64,000 nt of DNA from Bacteroides fragilis NCTC 9343 (GTDB lineage Bacteria > Bacteroidota > Bacteroidia > Bacteroidales > Bacteroidaceae), in contig NC_003228.3 of NCBI RefSeq assembly GCF_000025985.1, forward strand, positions 3,968,001 through 4,032,000. The letters run 5' to 3'. The notes beneath the pieces were generated by a model. That model was given only the letters and a program-made list of their open reading frames with translations. It did not search any database and had not been told where the DNA came from. Position 1 is the first letter of the stretch, and every line of letters starts with the position of its first letter. A program made the position numbers and the translations under genes. Shown piece after piece: positions 1 to 9,111 of this stretch.

Positions 1-663
1 GCAAGCAATCTGTCGAATGTCGGCATTTACGCAGTCAGCGAAGGGAGCATAGCCGGGCAATATCCCTGGACATCCACTCCTTTCGCCCTGAATCTGGTAC
101 CGAGCGGCATCAGCGGCAGCCAGCTCTCTTTCAACCCCAAACTCTATTATCCATTGGGAGGGAAACGGGTCATTTTCTACAGTTATTATCCGCGCACGAC
201 AGCCACAAGCGGCAGCAATTACATCACGGCTCCGGGCAACGGTGTCGCCCCTGCCTATCATTTCACGCTGACGGGAACAGAAGACATCATGTATGCCGCA
301 GGCACTCCCACAGGAAGTACCAGCACCATGCCCGTCAGCCTGACATTCAACCATGTGTTGACCCAACTCCAACTGAACACTTCTCTATTGGGCGCACTGT
401 CCAGCATCAAGCTGCTGGGTGTGTACAATAAAGGTATGCTCGACATCGGCAACGGAAATGTCACCTACGACAGTTCCACGACGGATATCACATTGACCGT
501 TCCCCTTCTAGGTTCGGTTACCAATACCGTAATGGTTCCTGCCGGAGTAGCAAGTTATAAGGTAGAAGTCGTTCTGCTGCTTTCGCTGTTGAAAAGGACA
601 TATCTGGTGAAACCCACTTCGGGTAATTTCCAACCGGGGGTAATTTATACGATCAGTCTCTGA
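1..663 (+). CDS. Fimbrillin-like (Mfa-type) cell surface protein, 5' end missing
   Basis: The reading frame is open from base 1, so this is the C-terminal 220 residues of a larger protein. The pattern LYYPLGGKRVIFYSYYP, followed by an EDIMYAAG stretch and LTFNHVLTQLQLN, is typical of the Mfa-like/FimB fimbrillin family of Bacteroidetes, which are exported lipoproteins that form or anchor surface pili. It ends in a hydrophobic strand and FQPGVIYTISL, like the terminal strands of these beta-sandwich proteins. The signal peptide and lipobox would lie upstream of the window. The stop codon abuts the stop of the next gene on the opposite strand. The family call is from motif memory; whether it is a stalk or tip subunit cannot be told. 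Confidence 0.75.
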   Translation, partial: ASNLSNVGIYAVSEGSIAGQYPWTSTPFALNLVPSGISGSQLSFNPKLYYPLGGKRVIFYSYYPRTTATSGSNYITAPGNGVAPAYHFTLTGTEDIMYAAGTPTGSTSTMPVSLTFNHVLTQLQLNTSLLGALSSIKLLGVYNKGMLDIGNGNVTYDSSTTDITLTVPLLGSVTNTVMVPAGVASYKVEVVLLLSLLKRTYLVKPTSGNFQPGVIYTISL

Positions 664-1452
664 TCAGGAAAAGAGTAACGACAGGAAGTTTGCATTCTCC
701 TCCTGCTCTCCGTCTTCCGGATTATGGCTGTAGCCGTTCTCCATCAACAAGTCACGGTATATCAGGCAGAGCTGCATGGGTGAGTGGTAAGGCTCGTATG
801 TGCTGACCGGAAGTTGCGACACCGCATGCAGGGCATCTGCTATTTTCATTGCCATCCGCCTGTTCTCCTGTATCCGGTGGAAACACTCTTCCCGCTCCTC
901 TACACTTTCGGCATGTACCATCTGCGACGCAAGTTCTTCTATTCGGTTGAGAGGTCCCCGCAGCTCCCTGCTGACGTGGGCAAAAAAGGCTGAGCGCAAC
1001 CGGTCCGCCTGTTCGGTGCGCTCCTTCTCTATACACAGACGGTTGGCTTCCATCACCTGTGCGGTTATATTCTTGACGTATCCTTTCAGATAATAGAATC
1101 CATTGCCCAGCGGTTGGCAGGTCACAACATGATTTTCAAGATAAAAGTCCTCTCCGTTGCCATGAATCTTATAACGGATTCCTTCCTGGGGAGGACGCCC
1201 GGCATGAATGTCGGCCATAAATTGAGTGACGGTCTGCAGATCTTCACCGTTCATCAATTTCAGATAATCCGCTGGATCGACATACTGCAATTCGTCGTGC
1301 CGATGGATGGTATCGGCGAATCCAATGTAACGTAATCTTCCCGTTTCGGTACTGTATGTCCACATACCAACTCCTGCTATTTTCAGCATTTCCAGCAATA
1401 CCTTTTCCCTGAAAAGGGCATCAAGGCTCTCTTTACGATGTTTTTTAGCCAT
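664..1452 (-). CDS. PAS domain / degenerate histidine kinase-like protein
   Basis: This 262-residue soluble protein has an N-terminal PAS-like region (about residues 15-130, ending GYVKNITAQV), a helical linker, and a HisKA-like dimerisation helix (about 150-215). In a working kinase the H-box reads SHEIRTP; here it reads SRELRGP, so the phosphate-accepting His is Arg162. The protein ends after this helix pair, and no HATPase domain is present. No response regulator lies nearby. It may act as a sensor that dimerises with another kinase, or be a decayed hybrid kinase. The reading frame is intact, with no frameshift, which argues for a retained function. The gene meets the fimbrillin-like gene stop to stop with no spacer. 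Confidence 0.7.
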   Translation of the reverse strand: MAKKHRKESLDALFREKVLLEMLKIAGVGMWTYSTETGRLRYIGFADTIHRHDELQYVDPADYLKLMNGEDLQTVTQFMADIHAGRPPQEGIRYKIHGNGEDFYLENHVVTCQPLGNGFYYLKGYVKNITAQVMEANRLCIEKERTEQADRLRSAFFAHVSRELRGPLNRIEELASQMVHAESVEEREECFHRIQENRRMAMKIADALHAVSQLPVSTYEPYHSPMQLCLIYRDLLMENGYSHNPEDGEQEENANFLSLLFS

Positions 1453-1641
1453 TCTGTAATGATTATGAATACTTAGATGGTCCTGAGTTGTTTTACAGTT
1501 AAATCTATTTTATAAGTCCATTGTCTATCCAATTGCATAGTACACATCCGAAAGATGTTTGTTGAAGTACAACAATCGGGAAAAGAAAAGGTTCGGTAGC
1601 GGTCCTCTACTTTCCGGATGAGGAGCAGGCTGCTAAAAAGA

Positions 1642-1768
1642 GGATGTGTCAAGACTCCTGCTCACCACTGATTGCAGCGATTGACACAGATAAACATCAT
1701 TAGTTATCAATAGATTAAGTTCGCTCTACAGAACTCAGTGTTGCTCTGTGGTGAATTTTGACACATCC
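1642..1768. repeat. 127-base element with inverted ends (MITE-like candidate)
   Basis: The ends read GGATGTGTCAA (1642-1652) and TTGACACATCC (1758-1768), an exact 11-base inverted match that continues imperfectly into CTCACCAC and GTGGTGAA. The interior has no gene. It sits in the 346-base gap between the kinase-like gene and cusB; I see nothing else clear in 1453-1641 or 1769-1798. The layout fits a small non-autonomous element or an intergenic repeat family, but no target duplication is evident and no second copy is in the window. Confidence 0.4.
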
Positions 1769-1798
1769 CCCTATCTTCTATCCTACGCTGTGACAGCG

Positions 1799-3445
1799 TT
1801 ACTCATCCCGATATTTGCAGCAGCCGGGCAGAGCATCGTAAACTGCTTTGACAGCCTTGTACTTATCCGTATCATGACCCGCTGCGGCAATGGCTTTGGC
1901 AACGGCGTCGGCCGATGTTTCTGACGGGTCGAGTTGCAGGTGGATCATTTGTTTCTCCCGGTCCCAATGAGCGGACCGGACACCGGAGACACCTTTAGCG
2001 GCTGTTTCGATGCGTTCCTTGCACATATCGCAAGAACCACGGACGGCAAACGGTACGTGTTCACTTTCCTGAGAGACAGCATGACTGCCAGACATACCGG
2101 ACATGCTGTGTCCTTGGTGTCCGGTCATGGGAGCAGTTCCCGGAGCATCTTCGTTCATCATTGAGCGTTTGCCTTCGAGTTGCGCACTGGCATCGATGGA
2201 GAAGACTCCGTTGGTCACAATCTCCTCACCATCGGAAAGTCCGTCGAGAACCACATAGGCTCCGCCAAGAGCGGGGCCAAGGGTGACTTCACGCATCCGG
2301 AAGGTGGGAGTATCCGTATCGGGCAGGCGCACATAGACCACAGCACGCTTGCCGGTCCAGAGGACAGCCGTTTGCGGAACAACAATCCGGTCTTTATACC
2401 CCTTTAGAGGAGCAGCAACCTGGGCAGTAGCATACATTTCGGGCTTCATCTCCAGAGTGGGATTGGCTACATCCACGCGGACCCGGGCCGTGCGCGTAGT
2501 GGCATTAAGAATGGGATCGATGAATGAAATACGCCCGGAATACGTCTTTCCGGGAAAGGCAGAAAGAGTAAACTCCACCTGGTCGCCTTTGGCAAGAAAA
2601 GGTAAATCCACCTCAAAAGCGTCGAACATGGCCCACACACGGGAGAGGTTGGCAATATCGAAAAGAATGCTCCCCTGTGAAACATAGTCGCCCCGGTTAA
2701 CCCGCTTGGCAATGACGATCCCATTCGTGTTGGATTTAATCTCTACCATAGGAGACGCCTGGCCGGAATATTGGATAGCGTCGATCTGGGCATCCGTCAA
2801 GTTCCAAAGGCGGAGTTTCTCGCGGGCAGCCTGCACAAGAGCGGGTTGCTGCATACGGACCGCTTCGAGCAATTCCTGCTGGGCGGTGAAAAGTTCAGGC
2901 GAATAAAGAGTAGCAAGTGTCTGCCCGGCACGTACGGTCTCGCCGGTGAACTCGATGTCAAGCCGTTCAATACGTCCGCCTACATAAGCTGTCTGCGACT
3001 GCAAACTACGTTCGTCCGGAATAATCTTACCGTACAGCCGGACTTGCTTCACGGGGTTACTGCGACTGACACGGGTAGTCTGAACATCGGCGAGAGCCAT
3101 GGCCTCATCAGAGAGCCGGATGGCATCGGGATCGGAAACAGCATCACCTCCAGAAATAACGTTCTTCTTAAGAGGGATCAGGTCCATACCGCAGATAGGG
3201 CATTTGCCGGGTTTGTCCTGACGAATCTGCGGATGCATGGAGCAGGTCCAGACACCGGATTCGTCCTGCACCAGATCATGAGACGTTCCATGCATATCAT
3301 GGTTATGAGCTTCAGCATGTGTTCCCCCGGCAGACTCCGGAGAAGATGAAGGGCTGAACAAAAGCCATCCCAGCACAAAGCCGGCAAGGGCAATCAGGGG
3401 ATAAAGTACTTGCTTCTTACGAAGAATATCTGATATCTTTTTCAT
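1799..3445 (-). CDS. cusB: CusB-type periplasmic adaptor of a heavy-metal RND efflux pump
   Basis: This 548-residue membrane fusion protein links CusA and CusC and can hand metal to the pump. Residues 13-30 form an N-terminal membrane anchor. Residues 66-92 are a heavy-metal-binding YHS-like domain (Cys68, MHP, CPICGM with Cys82 and Cys85). The barrel-sandwich and beta-barrel domains (about 105-420) follow, with the typical ERLDIEFTGETVRAGQ and GGRIERL patterns. A His/Met-rich linker leads to a C-terminal HMA metallochaperone domain (about 464-548) with a CDMC pair at Cys472 and Cys475, and a final GCCKY. A metal-binding module at each end is unusual and suggests periplasmic metal capture, probably Cu(I)/Ag(I). 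It is the last gene of the operon reading cusA, cusC, cusB, 31 bases after cusC. Confidence 0.9.
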   Translation of the reverse strand: MKKISDILRKKQVLYPLIALAGFVLGWLLFSPSSSPESAGGTHAEAHNHDMHGTSHDLVQDESGVWTCSMHPQIRQDKPGKCPICGMDLIPLKKNVISGGDAVSDPDAIRLSDEAMALADVQTTRVSRSNPVKQVRLYGKIIPDERSLQSQTAYVGGRIERLDIEFTGETVRAGQTLATLYSPELFTAQQELLEAVRMQQPALVQAAREKLRLWNLTDAQIDAIQYSGQASPMVEIKSNTNGIVIAKRVNRGDYVSQGSILFDIANLSRVWAMFDAFEVDLPFLAKGDQVEFTLSAFPGKTYSGRISFIDPILNATTRTARVRVDVANPTLEMKPEMYATAQVAAPLKGYKDRIVVPQTAVLWTGKRAVVYVRLPDTDTPTFRMREVTLGPALGGAYVVLDGLSDGEEIVTNGVFSIDASAQLEGKRSMMNEDAPGTAPMTGHQGHSMSGMSGSHAVSQESEHVPFAVRGSCDMCKERIETAAKGVSGVRSAHWDREKQMIHLQLDPSETSADAVAKAIAAAGHDTDKYKAVKAVYDALPGCCKYRDE

Positions 3446-3476
3446 ACAATTACTATTTTAGTGGTTCTATTTATTT

Positions 3477-4982
3477 TCAGTCGGCTATCAGCTTTTCTAT
3501 GGCTGCCACCGTAGTATTATAAGCGGCTACGGCCTCACTCTTTTTCAGTTTATAATCGAGCATCTGGCGCTCCACCTGAATCACATCGGTCAGCGATTGA
3601 CGCCCGGCGGTAAATTCACGCACCATCAACTGCCAGGTAGAAAGAGAGAGGGCATACTGCCGTTCGTAAAGTGACACCTTACGGGCGGCATCGTCGAGCT
3701 GCTGGCGAACGTTAATGTATTCAGCCTGCAACTGGTTCTGTACATTGTCACGTTTCAGTTCGCTTGCCATCCGGTAGTTATGGCTCTCCCGCTGCCGGGC
3801 ATTGTATTTCCGGCGGAACAACGGAAGACTTACCTTGACCATCGGCATCACCATGTCCTTGCCGTTCATATCGGGCATTCCCATCGGATCGGCCACTTTA
3901 TTGACCACAGAGTATTGAAGACCGATACCGATCATAGGATAACTCATGCGACGGTCCATCTTTGCCTTGGCACGATAGGCTTCTCCCTCCGCCTCGAGCA
4001 TGGCAAGCATGGGATTACGGGTGAAGATGCTGTCGAGCAGGAGCTGTCCGTCTATCCGGTAGAAGCGTTGTGTCAGAGAATCGGGTACACAGACAGAAGC
4101 ATCGGACGGACGGTTGAGCAGGGCGTTAAACCGGGCTTGAACGGTCAGCCGGGCAGAAAGCAAACTGGCAAGGTTATCCTCCAATCCGGCACGCTCCATT
4201 TGAATGCGGAGAACATCGGACATACCACCAACAGCAACGTTTCCCATTGATCCGCCTCCCATGCCGGACATGCCTCTACCGGAAGAGCTGCCGGCAGAAA
4301 CACCTGGAGTCCCCGCAGGCGCCGGGCTGCCCATTCCTCCCATACCGGACATGCCACTTCCCGAAGAAAGTGCAGATGGCATCGAAGCAACTGACGTTAC
4401 AGAAGTCGACGAGGGAGCTGCCTGTGCCGACGAAGCGGAAAAGCGGTTCAGTGCCAACTGCTCGAGTTGATAAAGAAGACGGATATTAGCTTCCGTAATG
4501 TGATATTGCTCGTTGAGGCTACTAAGCTGATACCACTGGGCCTTAACCTCGTACCAGAGATTATTACGTGTATCACGAAATTGTTCGTAAGCCATACGTG
4601 CCATCTCAGAAGCTTCACTGCGGGCGGCCTTGCGAGTGCCGAACCAAGGAAACATCTGCATCAACGTAAAGTCGGCTATCTGCTTTCCCATCAGCGTCTC
4701 CATAGGTTTAACGAAAAAACCGATTTCCAATTCGGGATCGGCAAAAGCACCGGCCTGAGGGATCTTCTCCAAAGAGGCTTTATAGAGCATGAAGTCGGCA
4801 TTGACTTGCGGATTACTGCGTGCCGCCTGTTCCAGATAGTGGGACAAGCTGTCGACAGAGGGTTGCACCGAAACAGAAGGCACCTCCACAACGGATGGCT
4901 GCGCCGAAGCCGAAACGGCAAAATGACTCAGCGAAAGGAATATCGCCAAGGTGAGTAAAGATATATGTTTCTTGTTTATCAT
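3477..4982 (-). CDS. cusC: CusC-like TolC-family outer membrane efflux channel
   Basis: This 501-residue protein has a signal peptide (to about residue 27, ASAQP) and two outer-membrane-efflux repeats of long helices (about 45-180 and 255-500). It forms the outer membrane duct of the tripartite metal pump. Between the repeats lies an unusual low-complexity insertion (about residues 183-254, bases 4221-4436) rich in Ser, Gly, Ala and Met, with repeated MSGMGG units and about eight Met residues. Met clusters bind Cu(I)/Ag(I), so it may be a metal-binding loop on the periplasmic side; this role is inferred. The gene lies between cusA and cusB on the same strand and is probably co-transcribed with them. 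Confidence 0.88.
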   Translation of the reverse strand: MINKKHISLLTLAIFLSLSHFAVSASAQPSVVEVPSVSVQPSVDSLSHYLEQAARSNPQVNADFMLYKASLEKIPQAGAFADPELEIGFFVKPMETLMGKQIADFTLMQMFPWFGTRKAARSEASEMARMAYEQFRDTRNNLWYEVKAQWYQLSSLNEQYHITEANIRLLYQLEQLALNRFSASSAQAAPSSTSVTSVASMPSALSSGSGMSGMGGMGSPAPAGTPGVSAGSSSGRGMSGMGGGSMGNVAVGGMSDVLRIQMERAGLEDNLASLLSARLTVQARFNALLNRPSDASVCVPDSLTQRFYRIDGQLLLDSIFTRNPMLAMLEAEGEAYRAKAKMDRRMSYPMIGIGLQYSVVNKVADPMGMPDMNGKDMVMPMVKVSLPLFRRKYNARQRESHNYRMASELKRDNVQNQLQAEYINVRQQLDDAARKVSLYERQYALSLSTWQLMVREFTAGRQSLTDVIQVERQMLDYKLKKSEAVAAYNTTVAAIEKLIAD

Positions 4983-5161
4983 ATCTGATTGTTTTTATGT
5001 GAATCCGATAGACGAATCGAAGACTGTCGGATTCTGATTCTGTTATTCTTTATAATGATGAGTACGGTTTCAGCCCCATACGACCGGCAGAGGGGACATT
5101 CCAAATATCCGGGAATGTCCCGGATAGCCATCAGGGAGTATGCCGGATGCCCATCTGAAGA

Positions 5162-8100
5162 TCAGATACCGGGAGAGCCTGTAACCGGCTCAGAAACTTC
5201 ACTTCCGTTTTTCTTCTCACGTCTCCTCTCCACAGTCTCACGCCACCAGCATTGTAATACCGGGACGACAAACATGGTCATTGATTGTATCAGCATTCCT
5301 CCAAACGTGGGTATAGCCATCGGTACCATGATATCCGCTCCCTTTCCGGTAGATGTAAGTACGGGAAGCAGAGCGATGAGTGTTGTCGCCGTTGTCATTG
5401 CAGCAGGGCGGACACGCTTCAGCCCGGCTTCTACTACCGCCTCACGGATGTCATATTTCGTACGGGGATCGCGTTCCAGAAAAACATGGTGAATATACGT
5501 TCCCATCAATACTCCATCATCCGTGGCCACACCGAAGAGAGCAATGAACCCTACCCAGACCGCTACACTCAGGTTGATGGGATGCATCTGGAAGAGGTCA
5601 CGCATGTTTTCACCCGCAATGCTGAAATTCATAAACCACGGTTGCCCATAGAGCCACAAGAGAATAAAACCGCCAGCGAAAGCTACGAATACACCCGAAA
5701 AATGAATCAGCGAGGCCGTCACCGTACGAAACTGGAAATAGAGTACTAGCAGGACAATGAGCAAAGCCAACGGAACAACAATCATCAACCGGTCCGTAGC
5801 ACGTTGCTGTTGTTCATAATTACCGGCAAACTTATAAGAAACACCTTTGGGGAGAACCAGTTCACCGCTTTTTACTTTAGCCTCGAGCAGATTACTCGCC
5901 TCCTTCACCACATCCACTTCGGCACGGCCTGAAAGTTTATCGAAGATGACATAACCTACCAGGAAAGTGTTCTCACTCTGGATCATTTGTGCACCACGGG
6001 AATATTCGATGTCCGCCAACTCTTTAAGAGGTACCTGTATTCCGGTAGCAGTAGGTACAAGTAGCATGGAAAGAGCCTCCGGACTATCACGCAACTCACG
6101 TGCATAACGTAACCGGATGGGGAAGCGCTCGCGCCCCTCTACAGTACGGGTCAACGCCATGCCACCAACAGCAGCACTGAGCACTTCCTGCAGATCGCCC
6201 ACCGCCACGCCATAACGTGCCATTGACTCACGATTCAGCTTTATTTCAAGATACGGAGCACCTACCGCCCGGTCGTAGAACACAGACGAGGGAATGACAG
6301 ACGGTACAGACTTTAATGCCTGCTCAATCGCCTTACCTCCCTGCTCTATATCCTCCAGTGTGGGACCGTATACCTTCACCCCCATCGGTGCACGCATACC
6401 GGTTGAAAGCATTACGAGCCGTGCCTCAATAGGTTGCAGTTTCGGTGCAGAGGTCAGTCCCGGCAAATGGGTAACATTGACAATCTGTTGCCAGATATCA
6501 TTTGCATTCTTAATCTCCGGACGCCACTGGCGGAAATAGTCGCCACGCGAATCAGGCACCAGACTATCGGCAGGGATAAGCCGGAAACCATTGGCAGGAT
6601 TATATGTACCTCCACCTTTCAGCAGGAATGCACCATCATAATTCACACGGAAACGGGCACGCTTTCCGTCTTCTCCGATGATATATTCGGGACGATAATT
6701 AATGGTATTCTCAAACATCTGGACCGGTGCCGGATCGAGAGCGGAATTTACACGTCCCCACTTACCGATGGCAGTTTCTACTTCTGGAATGGCCGCCAGC
6801 CGCTTATCGAGTTTCTCCACATAATCTAGATTCTGTTCAATACCCGTATGAGGCATACTGGTAGGCATCAATAGAAAAGAGCCTTCGTTCAGGCTGGGCA
6901 TAAATTCCTGCCCGATACTCCGCCAGATGAGGAAACCACAAACGACGGTTGCTGCAGGAATCATCATAAACTTCCAACGATTGGCCAGACACCAACGCAA
7001 AATACGCTCGTAGAAAATGACCAGTATCCAAAGTAAAGCCAGAATGATGGCAACGCAACCGGCTACAAACAGCACATTTACCGACAGTCCCCGTTGCGGT
7101 CCCATCGGCAGCCACTCTTCGGACAGATAGAAAACAGCTACCAACAGGGCAATACCGATATTAACATAATTGCCTGTCTTAGGATTCTTCCAACGATATG
7201 CAAGCAAGTTATTGATTCCAACCGCCGTCAGTCCCAATGCAGGGACACTATCGTATACGGCGAACAAAACAATACCCGCTGCTATAAGCACACAGTTCAT
7301 TACGCGCCGGATCAACCTCGAGTCAATCCGCACCGAAAAAAGGATATAAGCCAATGTAGGCAGCAAAATTAATCCCAACACAAAAGCTGATGCCAATGCA
7401 TAAGTTTTTGTATATGCCAGTGGAGAGAACATTTTCCCCTCTTGCGCCTGCATGGCAAATACGGGTAAGAAACTGACAATAGTCGTAATCATTGCCGTAG
7501 CAATAGCTCCCGACACCTCGCTTACAGCTTTATAGATCAGTCCGACAAATGGTTTACCCCGCGTGATACCCTTATTCTCCGGCATCTCCATGTACCGGAT
7601 AATACTCTCGACAAATACCACACCCACATCTACCATCACCCCGATGGCAATCGCGATACCGGACAGCGCCACGATATTTGCTTCGATACCGGTATATCGC
7701 ATCAGTATAAATGTAGCCAATACGGCAATAGGCAGCATACTTGCTATTACAACCGATGCCCGCAAGTTAAGTACCAACACAATGATGACAATAATACAGA
7801 TCAATATCTCGTGCGAAAGGCTCGTCTCCAATGTACCGATGGTCTCCTTTATCAATCCCGTCCGGTCGTAGAAAGGGACGACAGTCACTTTCGACACCGT
7901 CCCGTCAGCCAATGTTTTCTGCGGCATTCCGGCATCCATCTCATGTATCTTTTCTTTCACATTATTAATTACTTCCAGAGGATTGGAGCCATAACGGGCA
8001 ATCACCACGCCCCCCACAGCCTCTACTCCTTCCTTGTCCAAGCCGCCACGTCTCGTCCCCGGCCCGATATTCACAAAGGCAATATCGGAAATACGTACAG

Positions 8101-8920
8101 GTACCCCTTCACGGACGGTAACAACCGTATTCTCTATATCTGCCACATTTTTCACATACCCAAGACCACGAATCAAGTATTCCACTTTATTCACCTCCAT
8201 TGTTTCGGCACCAATATCAAGGTTACTCTTCTTCACAGCATTCATCACATCCATCACCGACACATTGAACGAGTACATTGCATCCGGATTCAACTCGATC
8301 TGATACTCCTTGATAAAACCTCCTGCTGAAGCTACTTCGGACACACCTTCGGCAGCAGACAAAGAGTACTTGACATAAAAGTCCTGAATAGTACGCAATT
8401 CCTCAGCGTTCCAGCCGCCGGCAGGTTTCCCGGTTTTAGGATCACGCCCTTCCAGCGTATACCAATAGATTTGTCCCAATGCTGTAGCATCCGGCCCCAG
8501 CGTAGGCTGCACATTTTCGGGCAAAGTGCCCGGAGGCAACGAGTTGAGTTTCTCTAAAATGCGCGAACGACTCCAATAGAACTCAATATCATCCTCAAAA
8601 ATAATGTAGATAAACGACATACCGAACATAGACGAACTGCGGATGGTCTTCACCCCCGGTATACCCAACAATGAAGTGGTCAGCGGATAGGTAATTTGAT
8701 CTTGGATGTCCTTAGGCGAACGTCCCATCCATTCCGTAGCCACAATCTGCTGGTTGTCACCGATATCGGGGATAGCATCCACAGGAATCGGGTTTCGCGG
8801 CACAATCCCCCCATGCCAGTTAAAGGGCGCAGTAGAAATTCCCCAAACCACGACAAGTGTCAGCAGAAGAATAGTTATCACCCTATTTTCAAGGAAATAA
8901 CGAATTATTTTATTAATCAT
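5162..8920 (-). CDS. cusA: CusA/CzcA-type heavy-metal RND efflux transporter
   Basis: The 1252-residue inner-membrane proton antiporter drives metal export from the periplasm or cytoplasm through CusB and CusC. Features include an N-terminal helix (about 12-30), periplasmic porter domains with the DAIPDIGDNQQ pattern of the HME subfamily, and TM4 carrying Asp431 in IGVMVDVGVVFVES, the proton relay residue. It also has a Met-containing porter segment with VMLSTGMRAPMG. It is about 200 residues longer than E. coli CusA. Much of the excess is at residues 535-640, where extra hydrophobic segments lie before the second half. The start ATG at 8920 follows a 191-base region with strong hairpins. It is the first of the three cus genes, with 179 bases to cusC. 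Confidence 0.92.
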   Translation of the reverse strand: MINKIIRYFLENRVITILLLTLVVVWGISTAPFNWHGGIVPRNPIPVDAIPDIGDNQQIVATEWMGRSPKDIQDQITYPLTTSLLGIPGVKTIRSSSMFGMSFIYIIFEDDIEFYWSRSRILEKLNSLPPGTLPENVQPTLGPDATALGQIYWYTLEGRDPKTGKPAGGWNAEELRTIQDFYVKYSLSAAEGVSEVASAGGFIKEYQIELNPDAMYSFNVSVMDVMNAVKKSNLDIGAETMEVNKVEYLIRGLGYVKNVADIENTVVTVREGVPVRISDIAFVNIGPGTRRGGLDKEGVEAVGGVVIARYGSNPLEVINNVKEKIHEMDAGMPQKTLADGTVSKVTVVPFYDRTGLIKETIGTLETSLSHEILICIIVIIVLVLNLRASVVIASMLPIAVLATFILMRYTGIEANIVALSGIAIAIGVMVDVGVVFVESIIRYMEMPENKGITRGKPFVGLIYKAVSEVSGAIATAMITTIVSFLPVFAMQAQEGKMFSPLAYTKTYALASAFVLGLILLPTLAYILFSVRIDSRLIRRVMNCVLIAAGIVLFAVYDSVPALGLTAVGINNLLAYRWKNPKTGNYVNIGIALLVAVFYLSEEWLPMGPQRGLSVNVLFVAGCVAIILALLWILVIFYERILRWCLANRWKFMMIPAATVVCGFLIWRSIGQEFMPSLNEGSFLLMPTSMPHTGIEQNLDYVEKLDKRLAAIPEVETAIGKWGRVNSALDPAPVQMFENTINYRPEYIIGEDGKRARFRVNYDGAFLLKGGGTYNPANGFRLIPADSLVPDSRGDYFRQWRPEIKNANDIWQQIVNVTHLPGLTSAPKLQPIEARLVMLSTGMRAPMGVKVYGPTLEDIEQGGKAIEQALKSVPSVIPSSVFYDRAVGAPYLEIKLNRESMARYGVAVGDLQEVLSAAVGGMALTRTVEGRERFPIRLRYARELRDSPEALSMLLVPTATGIQVPLKELADIEYSRGAQMIQSENTFLVGYVIFDKLSGRAEVDVVKEASNLLEAKVKSGELVLPKGVSYKFAGNYEQQQRATDRLMIVVPLALLIVLLVLYFQFRTVTASLIHFSGVFVAFAGGFILLWLYGQPWFMNFSIAGENMRDLFQMHPINLSVAVWVGFIALFGVATDDGVLMGTYIHHVFLERDPRTKYDIREAVVEAGLKRVRPAAMTTATTLIALLPVLTSTGKGADIMVPMAIPTFGGMLIQSMTMFVVPVLQCWWRETVERRREKKNGSEVSEPVTGSPGI

Positions 8921-8954
8921 ACAGATAGATTATTTATTTTAAATTAGTAAACAC

Positions 8955-8967
8955 TTGGCAATGCCAA
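8955..8967. promoter_or_regulatory. 13-base palindrome upstream of cusA
   Basis: The sequence TTGGCAATGCCAA is a perfect palindrome around one central base, 35 bases before the cusA start codon. It could be an operator or part of the leader RNA. No regulator gene is adjacent, so its partner is unknown. Confidence 0.3.
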
Positions 8968-8978
8968 AAAGGATCAGT

Positions 8979-9052
8979 AAAGTGATAATAAAATAGAAAG
9001 TAGGAGCCAATTCCCCATCGATACATGGGTATGACGACTCCTACCTCACTTT
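8979..9052 (-). promoter_or_regulatory. Nested hairpin in the cusA leader
   Basis: Three pairs of complementary arms nest inside each other: AAAGTGA (8979-8985) with TCACTTT (9046-9052), GTAGGAG (9000-9006) with CTCCTAC (9038-9044), and CCCAT (9014-9018) with ATGGG (9025-9029). All are exact. Near-identical direct repeats TTTAAATTAGTAA and TTAAAATTAGTAA flank it at 8938-8950 and 9051-9063. The position between the small Cys-rich gene and cusA suggests an attenuator, a processing site, or a small inserted element. The arms are seen in the sequence; the role is inferred. Confidence 0.5.
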
Positions 9053-9111
9053 AAAATTAGTAAGGTCTAATTTTCTCTTCTTTTCTGGCCGAAAGAGAAG
9101 CTATGTGAAAA

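Noticed and set aside
2771..3349. A 192-codon open frame on the plus strand, opposite cusB
   Set aside because: CusB motifs on the minus strand are clear, and the plus-strand product resembles no known protein.
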